The translations under genes were made by a program, and so were the position numbers. A stretch of 64,000 bases of DNA from an uncultured Christensenellaceae bacterium (GTDB lineage Bacteria > Bacillota > Clostridia > Christensenellales > Borkfalkiaceae), in assembly GCA_910589015.1 (NCBI GenBank), contig CAJUSA010000001.1, forward strand, positions 124,001 through 188,000, in the 5' to 3' direction. The notes beneath the pieces were generated by a model. It was not told the DNA's origin and searched no databases. It saw only the letters and a list, made by a program, of their open reading frames with translations. Below, one piece after another: positions 14,400-22,816 of the stretch; within the stretch, counting starts at the first letter, position 1, and every line of letters starts with the position of its first letter.

Positions 14400-15926
14400 A
14401 TGAAAAGCAAAGAAAAACAGAAAATACTCATCGTCGACGATTCGGAAATGAACCGTTCGATTCTTGCGGATATATTGGAAGAAGATTTCGAGGTGATCGA
14501 GGCGTGCGACGGCGTGGAAGCCGTCAACTATATGCGCAGTTACGGCGTGGAACTCTCGCTTGTGCTGCTCGATATCGTCATGCCCCGTATGGACGGGTTC
14601 AACGTGCTCGCCATCATGAACAGCTATAAATGGATTCAGGATATTCCCGTCATCATGATTTCGTCCGAGAATTCGGGCGCGTATATGGTGCGGGCGTACG
14701 ATTTGGGCGCAACCGATTATATTCAGCGCCCGTTCGACGCTACGGTCGTGCGCCGCAGGGTGCTCAACACCATTATGCTGTATTCCAAACAGCGCAAGCT
14801 CGTAGGGCTTGTGGAAGACCAGATCTACGAAAAAGAGAAAGAACAGTCGCTCATGATCAACGTATTGAGCCATATCGTCGAATTCCGTAACGGCGAAAGC
14901 GGTTTGCACGTTTTACATATCCACACGATGACCGACATCGTGTTGCAGGATCTTCTGCGCTGTACCGATAAATATAAACTCTCTTCGAACGATATCCGCC
15001 TGATCACGACGGCGTCCGCGTTGCACGATATCGGAAAAATCGCCATCGACGATAAAATTCTGAACAAACCCGGTCGCTTGACGCCCGAAGAGTTCGAAAT
15101 CATGAAAAAGCACTCGGAATACGGGTACGATCTGCTGTGCAAGATGCCCGCGCATCACGACGAGCCGCTTTTGAAGGTGGCGAAGGAAATCTGCCGCTGG
15201 CATCACGAACGTTACGACGGAAGGGGCTATCCCGACGGACTGGTCGGCGACGAAATCCCCATTTCCGCACAGGCGGTCGCGCTTGCCGACGTGTATGATG
15301 CGCTCACGAGTGAACGCGTTTACAAACCGCCTTTCACGCACGAACGCGCCGTGGAAATGATTCTGAACGGCGAGTGCGGCGTGTTCAATCCCATTTTGCT
15401 CGACGTGCTCAAACGCGTTGCCGATAAGATCCGCACGCAGCTGCGCGTCAATTCCTCGAGCACGATGTCGCGGCGCGATATCAGCCGGATCACGCAGGAG
15501 GCGATCGCGCATAAAGAGCTTGTCGTTTCCAAACGCACGCTCGATCTCTTGGAACACGAGCGCGAAAAATACCGCTTTATCGCCTCGCTTTCGGGCGAAA
15601 TTCTCTTCGAAATTTACCTCGATCCCGCGACCGTGAGCTTTATGGACGAGCGGGCGGGTGTGCTCGGCGTCGATCTCAATATCGCCGATCCCATGAACGA
15701 CGAAAAATTGCTTGCCTGTACGGGCAAAGAAAATCTGATAGCCTTGCGCGATAAGATTTTTGCCGCCACGCACGAAGAACCCACGTTTGCGTACGACTGC
15801 ACGCTGCGCATGAACGATCAGCCGTGCGCCTGCCGCATCAACGTCATGACGCAATACAGCTACGACGCCGAAAAGAGCGATTATGTGCTCGACGGCGTTG
15901 TGGGAAAAATCAGCGTAAAGGATTGA
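14400..15926 (+). CDS. Response regulator with HD-GYP and PAS-like domain
   Basis: Residues 7-125 are a receiver domain: ILIVDDSEMN, phospho-acceptor Asp58 in LVLLDIVMPRMDGF, and the conserved Lys position replaced in YIQRPFD (Arg110). Residues about 150-345 are an HD-GYP phosphodiesterase: ALHDIGKIAIDD (208-218) and HHERYDGRGYPDGL (268-281) are intact, so it should degrade cyclic di-GMP or a related dinucleotide. The remaining 140 residues resemble a PAS domain (FIASLSGEILFEIYLDPATV). The missing receiver Lys could alter switching. The Hpt protein just downstream is a likely phosphate partner; no sensor kinase lies nearby. GGAGATCTT precedes ATG 14400. Confidence 0.92.
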   Translation: MKSKEKQKILIVDDSEMNRSILADILEEDFEVIEACDGVEAVNYMRSYGVELSLVLLDIVMPRMDGFNVLAIMNSYKWIQDIPVIMISSENSGAYMVRAYDLGATDYIQRPFDATVVRRRVLNTIMLYSKQRKLVGLVEDQIYEKEKEQSLMINVLSHIVEFRNGESGLHVLHIHTMTDIVLQDLLRCTDKYKLSSNDIRLITTASALHDIGKIAIDDKILNKPGRLTPEEFEIMKKHSEYGYDLLCKMPAHHDEPLLKVAKEICRWHHERYDGRGYPDGLVGDEIPISAQAVALADVYDALTSERVYKPPFTHERAVEMILNGECGVFNPILLDVLKRVADKIRTQLRVNSSSTMSRRDISRITQEAIAHKELVVSKRTLDLLEHEREKYRFIASLSGEILFEIYLDPATVSFMDERAGVLGVDLNIADPMNDEKLLACTGKENLIALRDKIFAATHEEPTFAYDCTLRMNDQPCACRINVMTQYSYDAEKSDYVLDGVVGKISVKD

Positions 15927-15930
15927 GCTT

Positions 15931-16278
15931 ATGGATATTAAGGCTTTTTACGAAACGGTGGGCGGCAGCTACGAAGAAATTTTGGGACGGTTCATGCAGG
16001 AAAGCCGCGTTCTGAAATTCGTGCGCCGTTTTCCTGCGGACGGCAGTTTCGCGCTGCTCAAAACCTCGCTTGCGGCAGGCAACTGCGAAGAGGCGTTCCG
16101 CGCGGCGCATACGCTGAAAGGAATTGCGCAGAATCTATCCTTCACGGCGCTCTATACGCAGGTCGAACCGCTCACGAATATTTTACGCGGCGGCAGTTTG
16201 GAAGTCGGCGCCTATCTTACCGAAACCGAACGGCTTTACAATTTAACGGTTGAAGCCATCGCGCAGTTGGAAGATTAA
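15931..16278 (+). CDS. Hpt (histidine phosphotransfer) protein
   Basis: This 115-aa all-helical protein has the Hpt signature AFRAAHTLKGIAQNLSF with phospho-accepting His60. It starts four bases after the stop of the REC/HD-GYP gene and is surely co-transcribed. A free-standing Hpt beside a receiver-output protein suggests a phosphorelay whose hybrid sensor kinase is encoded elsewhere. The N-terminus (MDIKAFYETVGGSYEEILGR) is typical of Hpt domains that follow hybrid kinases. Confidence 0.9.
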   Translation: MDIKAFYETVGGSYEEILGRFMQESRVLKFVRRFPADGSFALLKTSLAAGNCEEAFRAAHTLKGIAQNLSFTALYTQVEPLTNILRGGSLEVGAYLTETERLYNLTVEAIAQLED

Positions 16279-16334
16279 AAAAGCGCCGCGTGCTTACAGT
16301 AATTCCCATAGGGAGTTTTAGGCAAGTCGCAGGC

Positions 16335-16373
16335 AATAGAAAAAGTATGGCATAAAGACATACCTTTTCTATT
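16335..16373 (+). terminator. Long AT-rich hairpin, probable terminator
   Basis: AATAGAAAAAGTATG pairs with CATACCTTTTCTATT around a 9-base loop and is followed by GTATTTT. It probably ends the response-regulator/Hpt transcript. The 240 bases between Hpt and the acetyltransferase otherwise hold only a small palindrome (GGCTACTCGTAGCC, near 16403) and a promoter. Confidence 0.5.
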
Positions 16374-16456
16374 GTATTTTAAGCGTGGACGAACTTGGCT
16401 ACTCGTAGCCTAGTGAGATATAGATATGTTTTATATAGCACGCAAAATTCAATCGG

Positions 16457-16485
16457 TTGCGCTCTTTCATTTTTCGTGATATAAT
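16457..16485 (+). promoter_or_regulatory. Promoter of the GNAT gene
   Basis: TTGCGC (16457-16462), 17-base spacer, TATAAT (16480-16485), 34 bases before the start codon. Confidence 0.7.
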
Positions 16486-16518
16486 GATTGTACGATAAAC
16501 AGTAATTTAGAGGTATGT

Positions 16519-16989
16519 ATGGACGAAATTTCTCTTCGTATAATGACAAGAGAACTTTGTCATCAGTTATACAGAGATTGGGAAAATGACCCTTCGATTT
16601 ATATGGATATGCGTTTGTTTACAGCATACGAATATGAGGAAAACGCCGTAAATAAATATTTTGAAACAAAACAAAATCCATCTCGCATTCTGTTTGCAAT
16701 AATGAAAAATGGGAAACCGATTGGAGAGTTGCAATTAAAAGACATAAATCGAACAAGTCGGGAATGTACATTGAGCATACATTTGCAAAATGATAGTGTG
16801 AAAGGTAAAGGATATGGCACACGTGCAGAGCAGTTGGCAATACAATATGCCTTTGAAGTGTTGAATATGGTTGCTGTAAATGCTGATACGATTATAAAAA
16901 ATACTCGTAGTCAACACGTGCTTGAACGAGTCGGATTTAAGTTTATTAGAGAAGAATACGGTTTCAAATATTTTAGATTTGAACGTTAA
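16519..16989 (+). CDS. GNAT family N-acetyltransferase
   Basis: The 156-aa protein follows the RimJ/RimL-type pattern: an N-terminal region ending FAIMKNGKPIGELQL (beta4), then NDSVKGKGYGTRAEQLAIQ with the Q/R-x2-G-x-G/A acetyl-CoA loop (here KGKGYG), and NTRSQHVLERVGFKFIREE near the end. It would transfer an acetyl group from acetyl-CoA to a small molecule or protein N-terminus; the substrate cannot be read. Its base composition is clearly more AT-rich than the genes on either side, and it has its own promoter and terminator, so it looks like an acquired single-gene cassette. Confidence 0.88.
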   Translation: MDEISLRIMTRELCHQLYRDWENDPSIYMDMRLFTAYEYEENAVNKYFETKQNPSRILFAIMKNGKPIGELQLKDINRTSRECTLSIHLQNDSVKGKGYGTRAEQLAIQYAFEVLNMVAVNADTIIKNTRSQHVLERVGFKFIREEYGFKYFRFER

Positions 16990-17025
16990 ATTTCAATTTA
17001 TCGTTCTAATAAAGTTTAGCTAAAT

Positions 17026-17056
17026 GCACTCGAATAAAATATTCAAGTGCTTTTTT
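17026..17056 (+). terminator. Intrinsic terminator after the GNAT gene
   Basis: GCACTCGAATA pairs with TATTCAAGTGC (one mismatch) and is followed by TTTTTT. Confidence 0.75.
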
Positions 17057-17111
17057 CATAATCTGAAAGCGTATCAATAAAATATTTGGGGGGTTCAATT
17101 CCCTATGAAAA

Positions 17112-17127
17112 GTGTGCATTTGCACGC
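17112..17127 (-). terminator. Hairpin downstream of the AEC transporter
   Basis: GTGTGCA and TGCACGC face each other around TT, and the flanking AAAAG...CTTTTT extends the stem. It lies 15 bases past the stop of the minus-strand transporter and may end its mRNA; the U-tract on that side is short. Confidence 0.45.
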
Positions 17128-17141
17128 GGCTTTTTGTTGGG

Positions 17142-18086
17142 TTAAATCAGCAATGCCAGCAGGGGCAGGGTGGCGATCGAGGATAGCGCGCCGAGCAGCA
17201 CGGTGTTGGCTGCCGCCTCTTGCCCTTCGCCTAAAATCTCGGCATAATTTTGCACCACCGAGGCGACGGGACAGGCGCACATAACGTACATGCACCATTT
17301 GAGTTCCGCGTCGATCGGCAGAAAGTATACGATTCCGAGTACGCAGAGGGGGAAGACGAGTTGGTTGACGCCGACGCAGAGGTATTGCAACCAATTCGTG
17401 AACAGGTTTCTAAATTTCACCGTGGCGAGCCGCATGCCCAACACGAGCATGCACAGCGGCGTGGTCATCTTGCCGAGCACGTTGATCATGTTGCCGATCT
17501 GCTCCAAAACCTGTCCGTTTTCCGCGCCGATCTTAAATCCCGTCAGGAAGAAGGGCAGAGCGGCGAGAATGGAAAGCGTGGCGGGGTTGAGCACGATTTT
17601 CTTGACGCTGACGTACTTTTTATCGCGGGTGATGATGGCGGAAACGAGCGTCCAACCCAATAGGCTCATGGAAAGAAAGTACATCATCGAGTAGACGGCG
17701 ACGTTCGGGGAATCGGGGAAGATGGCTTCGAGCAGGGGCACGCCGAGAAAGGAACAGTTGGAAAGCGTCGTGGCGACCGTGGCAATGCGGTAACGCACGT
17801 CGTCCGCCCGCTTGCGGAAAATCAGGTAAAAGACGCCGATAAACGCGAGCTGCACGGCGGTGATGATCGCAAAGAAAATAAGCAGATTGATGCCGAGCGC
17901 GTGGCTGTAATCGGCTTTGTTGAAGGAATAAAAGGTTAATGCGGGCTGGCAGACGTACATGAGTACTTTGGAAAACGCCGAAATGCTTTCGGATTTTACC
18001 GCCTTGGTTTTCACGAGTAAAAAGCCCGGCACGGCGTAGGCGAGCATCACGCCCACCATGATCAGCGTGGTTATAAATTCTTGCAT
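17142..18086 (-). CDS. AEC family membrane transporter
   Basis: The 314-aa protein has about ten hydrophobic segments arranged as two halves, beginning FITTLIMVGVMLAYAVPGFL. Family features are the first-half AFSKVLMYVCQPALTFYSF and NCSFLGVPLL (the conserved N-x-x-F-x-G-x-P) and the second-half CMLVLGMRLA and CACPVASVVQNYAE. AEC (auxin efflux carrier/bile-acid type) proteins in bacteria move organic anions such as malate or malonate; no neighbour fixes the substrate. It has its own promoter and lies downstream of, but separated by a terminator from, the mannan regulator. ATG 18086 has AGAGG upstream. Confidence 0.9.
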   Translation of the reverse strand: MQEFITTLIMVGVMLAYAVPGFLLVKTKAVKSESISAFSKVLMYVCQPALTFYSFNKADYSHALGINLLIFFAIITAVQLAFIGVFYLIFRKRADDVRYRIATVATTLSNCSFLGVPLLEAIFPDSPNVAVYSMMYFLSMSLLGWTLVSAIITRDKKYVSVKKIVLNPATLSILAALPFFLTGFKIGAENGQVLEQIGNMINVLGKMTTPLCMLVLGMRLATVKFRNLFTNWLQYLCVGVNQLVFPLCVLGIVYFLPIDAELKWCMYVMCACPVASVVQNYAEILGEGQEAAANTVLLGALSSIATLPLLALLI

Positions 18087-18121
18087 AACGAACCTCTTGC
18101 GCGTTGCGGCGCACGGGGTTT

Positions 18122-18150
18122 ATTTTATCACTTTGGTTCGGATTTTGCAA
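18122..18150 (-). promoter_or_regulatory. Promoter of the AEC transporter gene
   Basis: On the minus strand TTGCAA (18150-18145), 17-base spacer, TAAAAT (18127-18122), 36 bases before the start. Confidence 0.65.
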
Positions 18151-18152
18151 AT

Positions 18153-18179
18153 AAAAAAGACGCCTTACGGCGTCTTTTT
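18153..18179 (-). terminator. Terminator of the mannan regulator gene
   Basis: AAAAAGACGCC-TTAC-GGCGTCTTTTT is a perfect hairpin with A/T tails, just past the regulator stop at 18183. Confidence 0.9.
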
Positions 18180-18182
18180 GCA

Positions 18183-19283
18183 TTACGATAAGGTTTTTAC
18201 CGAATTTCCTTCGACGATCTTAAAGGGGACGTGTATTTTCGTTCCCACAACTTTATTTGAAATATAGGCAAGCAGCGTTTCGAAGGCGATCCGCCCGATT
18301 TCTTCCTGATCCTGATAGACGTGCGTGAAGAGGGGCAGTGTGACCGATTCGTAAGCGTCGAACATGACGAGCGAGTAATCTTCGGGGATCTTCTTTTTCA
18401 TTTCGCGCAGGGTGGTAACGATGAGCTGCGTCACCGAAAATTCCGAAGAAATGAGCGCCGTCATATCGGGATTAGCCGTTAAGAATTTTTTGATTTCTTC
18501 GATGTCGTTTCTGCCTACTTCCGAATCGTTCGCCGCGTGCGGGCTCATGATCGAGTTGAGCGTGCAAAAATCTTCCGAAGTCTTATGATTGGTGACGTAC
18601 ATCGAAGTAAAGCCGTCGAGCCGTTCCTGCACCGAAGAAGTGTAAGTCTGCGGACTGGAAACAAAGCCGATTTTTTCGTGCCCCTTGTCGAACAGATACT
18701 GTGTCACCGCCTGCGACGCCTCGAAGTTGTTCGTCGACACGCTGGGAATGGCAAATCCTGCGAAATAACGGTCAACGAGAACGATGGGGAACTTGCGGAA
18801 ATGCAGTTTTACGAGTGTTTCGTTGTAATATTCGCTGTGCGTGGGCTGAATGATGATGCCTTCCACGCCGAGCGCAACCAAATCGTTAATGGCTTTTGTT
18901 TCTTCTTCGACCGAATCGACCGAGTTCTTAAAGATCACATGATATCCGTGCGCGCTTGCGGCGCGTTCCACTGCGGTGAGGATCTTCAACCCGAAACTGT
19001 AAGCAATGTTGCAGAGCACAAGCCCGATCGTGTGCTGTTGCGGTTTGGTGGGGATCTGTTCCACAAAGGTGCCGCGCCCCGGCGTGCGCGAAATGTAACC
19101 GTCCTTTTTCAAAATTTGCATCGCCTTCTGAATGGTGATGCGCGAAACGAAAAAAGTTTCCGAAAGTTCCGCCTCGGTGGGCAGAATCGATCCCGGCGGA
19201 TATTTGCCGACGAGAATGTCATTTTTGATTTTTCCGTATACTTCCATGTACAAGGAATGGCGCGAATTGTCTGTCTGTTTCAT
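18183..19283 (-). CDS. GntR-HTH / LacI-type sugar-binding regulator
   Basis: Residues about 9-75 are a GntR winged helix (SLYMEVYGKIKNDILVGKYP, LPTEAELSETFFVSRITIQK, GYISRTPGRGTFVEQ). Residues 85-366 are a periplasmic-binding-protein fold as in LacI family (IGLVLCNIAYSFG, GVEGIIIQPTHSEYY, VSTNNFEASQAVTQYLFDKG, GFTSMYVTN). This AraR-like hybrid plan is used for sugar-responsive repressors. It is divergent from the mannan operon and should sense an alpha-manno-oligosaccharide or similar ligand. ATG 19283 is preferred: AGGG lies upstream, and the earlier in-frame ATG at 19343 falls in the promoter. Confidence 0.93.
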   Translation of the reverse strand: MKQTDNSRHSLYMEVYGKIKNDILVGKYPPGSILPTEAELSETFFVSRITIQKAMQILKKDGYISRTPGRGTFVEQIPTKPQQHTIGLVLCNIAYSFGLKILTAVERAASAHGYHVIFKNSVDSVEEETKAINDLVALGVEGIIIQPTHSEYYNETLVKLHFRKFPIVLVDRYFAGFAIPSVSTNNFEASQAVTQYLFDKGHEKIGFVSSPQTYTSSVQERLDGFTSMYVTNHKTSEDFCTLNSIMSPHAANDSEVGRNDIEEIKKFLTANPDMTALISSEFSVTQLIVTTLREMKKKIPEDYSLVMFDAYESVTLPLFTHVYQDQEEIGRIAFETLLAYISNKVVGTKIHVPFKIVEGNSVKTLS

Positions 19284-19314
19284 TTTGAACCCTGAAATTG
19301 TTAATTTTAATCTT

Positions 19315-19343
19315 ATTTTATCACAAACAGTCCATATTGTCAA
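19315..19343 (-). promoter_or_regulatory. Promoter of the mannan regulator
   Basis: Minus strand TTGACA (19343-19338), 17-base spacer, TAAAAT (19320-19315); the transcript would begin near 19308, 25 bases before the ATG. Confidence 0.85.
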
Positions 19344-19371
19344 GGGATATTTTGTGAAAAAAAGTTATTTG

Positions 19372-19420
19372 TTATATAAATGATATAAAGAATTAAAATA
19401 TGACTTAAAACGTTATATAA
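19372..19420. promoter_or_regulatory. Two TTATATAA operator candidates
   Basis: TTATATAA occurs at 19372-19379 (in tGTTATATAAAT) and 19413-19420 (in aCGTTATATAAGT), 41 bases apart, so on the same helix face. Both lie between the divergent promoters; the second abuts the -35 box of the mannan operon. They are plausible half of the binding surface for the GntR/LacI-type regulator. Confidence 0.45.
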
Positions 19421-19423
19421 GTA

Positions 19424-19452
19424 TTGTCACAATCGAAAAAGTGTGCTATATT
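19424..19452 (+). promoter_or_regulatory. Promoter of the alpha-mannan operon
   Basis: TTGTCA (19424-19429), 17-base spacer, TATATT (19447-19452), 31 bases before the solute-binding protein start. Confidence 0.8.
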
Positions 19453-19483
19453 GTTGGCGATCAGCGAGAAAGGAGGAATTGTT

Positions 19484-20956
19484 ATGAAAAAAATCATGCG
19501 CGGGGTTTCGGTGTTAGCGCTGTGCGCGGCGGTCGTCGGGGCGGCGGCAGGTTGCGGCGGAACGAACGCCAACAATTACAGTAAGTACGAGGACGGCAGA
19601 CTTCTGCTCGAAATCTGGGCGCCCGACGAGTATGCGGGCGATGCCGTGAAAACCAAATTTCAGGGATTCCTGAATAAATTGAACGATACGCAGGAAATCA
19701 AGGATCTGGGCGTAAAGTTGATTTTTCAACCCATGGTGCAATTGCCTACGGCGCTGAAAACCGCTTGCGCGTCGGGGCCGAATAAAATGCCCGATATCGT
19801 CATTTGGGACCGTTTCGCCACGCCTTCGAATACAAACTTTTTGCTGCCTCTCGACGAAAAAATCGAACAGGATCATATTGATACGGCAAGCTTCCTTTCC
19901 GAGGCATATAACGAACTGACGGTGAACGATACGCAATACGGCTTGCCGCTCGACGCCGATCCGTGGGGGATCTACGTCAATATGGATCAGGTAAACGCGT
20001 TTAACGCAACCGCCGCCGAGGGCGACAAGATCGACGCTTCGAACCTGAATACTTGGACCAAACTGCTCGACGCGGCGGAAAAACTCACCGTCAAAGAGGG
20101 CAATAATATTACGCGTTCGGGCTTGAACACCACGAGTGCGGACGGTCAGTTCTTCTCGTTCGTGTTTACGGGCACGGGCGAGCTCATCGACAGCGACAAG
20201 AGCAGCGCGACCTACGGCGACACCGTCATGGCGGAAGGCGCGGGCTTTATGCAGGACGCGCAGTCGCTGCGCGTATACGATACGCTGGCGTTCTTCAACG
20301 AACTGTATTCCAAAAAACTGTGCAATACGGGGCACGGCGGAACGGACGCGTTCGGCAACGGGTTGTGCTCGATGACTTACGGCTCGCTCTACTTCCCGCA
20401 GTCGTTATCCTCTTATCCCTTGAAAAATTACAAAATGATTCCCTATCCCGCCCGCGACAGAACGTATCTCAACGGCGAGGATAAACCGCAGGTGCTCGAC
20501 GATGCGGCAACCGACAGCCTCGGCATGACGAACGGGCAGGTGGGCGGTATGCTCGGCGGTTACGGGCTGACCATTCCCCAACCCATCAATAAAGCGATGC
20601 GTACCGCGGAATGGCAGAAACACGTCGAGAAAGCGTGGGACGTCATCAAACTCTGGCTCACGAATGACGATATGCAGGCGCTTTACTTCACCGAGAACGA
20701 AGCGATCACCTGCCGCACCGATTTGTGGGATCATACCTTCTACACCCAAAATACGGGCGTCATCGCCGACATTCTGCCCTATATTCAGAATTATAAAATG
20801 CGCCCCAGCGTAGCGGGCTACGAAACCTTTGAATCGAGCGTGGTGCGTTCGGAAATCCAGTCGCTCAAAGAAGGCAGCCAGACGGTGTTCAATACTTATA
20901 AGAATATCCGTTCCAAAGGCAACACGCTTTTGCGTCAGGCGCAGGGGAGGGCCTGA
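19484..20956 (+). CDS. ABC sugar importer, solute-binding lipoprotein
   Basis: The start at ATG 19484 follows AAAGGAGG. A lipoprotein signal (MKKIMRGVSVLALCAAVVGA, then AAAGC with lipidated Cys27) anchors the protein outside the cell. The mature part resembles family 1 extracellular solute-binding proteins: LLLEIWAPDEYAGD, PDIVIWDRFAT, DTQYGLPLDADPWGIYVNMD. It is the receptor for two MalF/MalG-type permeases that follow with start/stop overlaps. Given the downstream GH76 and GH125 enzymes, alpha-1,6-manno-oligosaccharides are the likely ligand. No ATPase gene is in the operon, so a shared MsmK-like ATPase elsewhere is expected. Confidence 0.92.
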   Translation: MKKIMRGVSVLALCAAVVGAAAGCGGTNANNYSKYEDGRLLLEIWAPDEYAGDAVKTKFQGFLNKLNDTQEIKDLGVKLIFQPMVQLPTALKTACASGPNKMPDIVIWDRFATPSNTNFLLPLDEKIEQDHIDTASFLSEAYNELTVNDTQYGLPLDADPWGIYVNMDQVNAFNATAAEGDKIDASNLNTWTKLLDAAEKLTVKEGNNITRSGLNTTSADGQFFSFVFTGTGELIDSDKSSATYGDTVMAEGAGFMQDAQSLRVYDTLAFFNELYSKKLCNTGHGGTDAFGNGLCSMTYGSLYFPQSLSSYPLKNYKMIPYPARDRTYLNGEDKPQVLDDAATDSLGMTNGQVGGMLGGYGLTIPQPINKAMRTAEWQKHVEKAWDVIKLWLTNDDMQALYFTENEAITCRTDLWDHTFYTQNTGVIADILPYIQNYKMRPSVAGYETFESSVVRSEIQSLKEGSQTVFNTYKNIRSKGNTLLRQAQGRA

Positions 20957-21864
20957 TGAAAGGCGTAAAACAACTTTCCATGAAGGCGCGGCGCAACATT
21001 GTGGGGTATGTGTTCGTGTTTCCCGCCCTGCTGTGCTTCCTGATCTTCGTTCTGATCCCGCTCGTGCTGTCGCTTACGCTGAGCTTTTTCGAAACGGATA
21101 TGTTCTTTTTGGACATGACGGCGGTCGGGTTCAAAAACTTTGGGCGCGTGTTCCGCGATTCGCTCTTTTGGCGGTCGGTGGGCAATATCCTGCTCTATAC
21201 GCTCATGGCGGTGCCCCTCAACGTTGCGATCTCGCTCGTGTTTGCGGCGCTTGTCAACAGTAAGATCCGCGGCGTTAAGATCTTCCGCGTACTTTTCTAC
21301 CTGCCGAGCGTAACGAGCACGGTTGCGGCGAGTATCGTGTGGCTATGGCTCATGAATCCCGCTTACGGACTTCTGAACAACATTTTAACGGGGCTGGGAC
21401 TGCCAGCCGGCACCTGGCTCACCCATTCCAAAACTGCGCTGGTATCAGTTACGCTCATCACGGTGTGGCAGGGGATCGGCGGCAACATGATCATCTTTGT
21501 CGCGGCGTTGCAAAACGTGCCCGTCCAGCTCTACGAGGCGGCGAAGCTCGACGGCGCGGGGCCGGTTACGATGTTCTTCCGCATCACCATTCCGTTGCTT
21601 GCGCCCACCATGTATTTCATTCTGACGATGACGCTCATCGGCGCGTTCCAGCTCTACGATCAGATTTATGTGCTCACCTCGGGCGGGCCTGCAAACTCTA
21701 CGCTTACGCCCGTCTACCTGATCTGGCAGAATTCGTTCGGGGATAACGCGGGCGCGCAGGCGGGATACGCCGCGGCACAGTCGTTCGTACTCTTCGTTAT
21801 CATCATGTTAGTCACGATCGTCGTGCGTCGGTTCGACCGCGACGGGACGAAGGAGAAGAGCTGA
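20956..21864 (+). CDS. ABC sugar permease, MalF type
   Basis: This 302-aa inner-membrane protein has six predicted helices starting at YVFVFPALLCFLIFVLIPLV and the EAA loop LYEAAKLDGAGPVTMFFRIT that contacts the ATPase. PNPATSTL-like features of the family appear as GGPANSTLTPVYLIW near the end. It overlaps the binding-protein stop as TGATG and is itself followed by the second permease with the same overlap, so the three are made together. Confidence 0.95.
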   Translation: MKGVKQLSMKARRNIVGYVFVFPALLCFLIFVLIPLVLSLTLSFFETDMFFLDMTAVGFKNFGRVFRDSLFWRSVGNILLYTLMAVPLNVAISLVFAALVNSKIRGVKIFRVLFYLPSVTSTVAASIVWLWLMNPAYGLLNNILTGLGLPAGTWLTHSKTALVSVTLITVWQGIGGNMIIFVAALQNVPVQLYEAAKLDGAGPVTMFFRITIPLLAPTMYFILTMTLIGAFQLYDQIYVLTSGGPANSTLTPVYLIWQNSFGDNAGAQAGYAAAQSFVLFVIIMLVTIVVRRFDRDGTKEKS

Positions 21865-22793
21865 TGAAAACGCTGAATCACGTCAATCCCAAATGTAACG
21901 TAAAGGGGTGGGATCGTAAAAAACGAATTGCGCGCGAAGTCGGCAAACAGACGGCGCTCTATGCGGTGCTCATTCTCATGGCGTTCGTCATGTGTCTGCC
22001 GTTTTACTGGTCGCTCATAACCTCGATCCGCGCCGAAGAGGAAATCATGCGGTTGCCCGTCACCTGGTTCCCGAGCGTTTTCACGGGCGCGCATTATGCG
22101 AATGTGTTCCGCACCATTCCGTTTTTCAGAATGTTGCTCAACAGCCTGATCACGACGGGCGTCGGCGTGTTGACGAACTTGTTTTTCGGCTCGCTTGCGG
22201 CTTACGCCTTTTCGAAAATCAAGTTTTCGGGGCATAGGATCATTTTCAATATCCTGCTCAGTTCCATGATGATCCCCGGCGTTATCACCCTGATCCCCAC
22301 TTTCTTCGTGTTGCTGCGTTTCCCGCTTGCGGGCGGCAACAACCTGTTCGGGCAGGGCGGCATCGGGTTTTACGACAACCTTGCGGCGGTCATTCTGCCG
22401 GGCGCGGTGGGCGTATACGGTATCTTCTTTATGCGGCAGTTCTTCGTATCGCTGCCCGACGACATGGCGGAAAGCGCGCGGATCGACGGCGCGGGGGAAT
22501 TTCTGATCTATTTTCGGATCTATCTTCCGCTCGTGCTTCCCGGTTTGCTTACGCTCGGGATCTTCACCTTCCAAAGCGGTTGGAACAACTTTATGTGGCC
22601 GAATATCGTGTTGCAAAGTCCCGATAATCAGCTGCTTACCATGGCGTTCAAGTTCTTCAAAACGCCGACCGAAGTGAATTATGGTTCGCTGATGGCGCTC
22701 TCGCTTTTAATGGCGTTGCCCGTGCTCGTTCTCTTCGTGTTCATGCAGAAATATTTCGTCCAGGGCGTCGCCGTGGGCGGTATTAAAGAATAA
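21864..22793 (+). CDS. ABC sugar permease, MalG type
   Basis: The 309-aa partner permease has six helices (YAVLILMAFVMCLPFYWSLI first), a long periplasmic segment and the EAA loop MAESARIDGAGEFLIYFRIY. The C-terminus ends KYFVQGVAVGGIKE, the usual MalG-type ending (fVqG.t.GavKg). It forms a heterodimer with the preceding permease and imports the sugar captured by the lipoprotein. Confidence 0.95.
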   Translation: MKTLNHVNPKCNVKGWDRKKRIAREVGKQTALYAVLILMAFVMCLPFYWSLITSIRAEEEIMRLPVTWFPSVFTGAHYANVFRTIPFFRMLLNSLITTGVGVLTNLFFGSLAAYAFSKIKFSGHRIIFNILLSSMMIPGVITLIPTFFVLLRFPLAGGNNLFGQGGIGFYDNLAAVILPGAVGVYGIFFMRQFFVSLPDDMAESARIDGAGEFLIYFRIYLPLVLPGLLTLGIFTFQSGWNNFMWPNIVLQSPDNQLLTMAFKFFKTPTEVNYGSLMALSLLMALPVLVLFVFMQKYFVQGVAVGGIKE

Positions 22794-22816
22794 TTGAAAA
22801 TTTAGGGAGGAAAATT

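Noticed and set aside
14913..15854. 313-aa minus-strand frame opposite the REC/HD-GYP gene
   Set aside because: Antisense shadow; the plus-strand gene has intact receiver and HD-GYP motifs.
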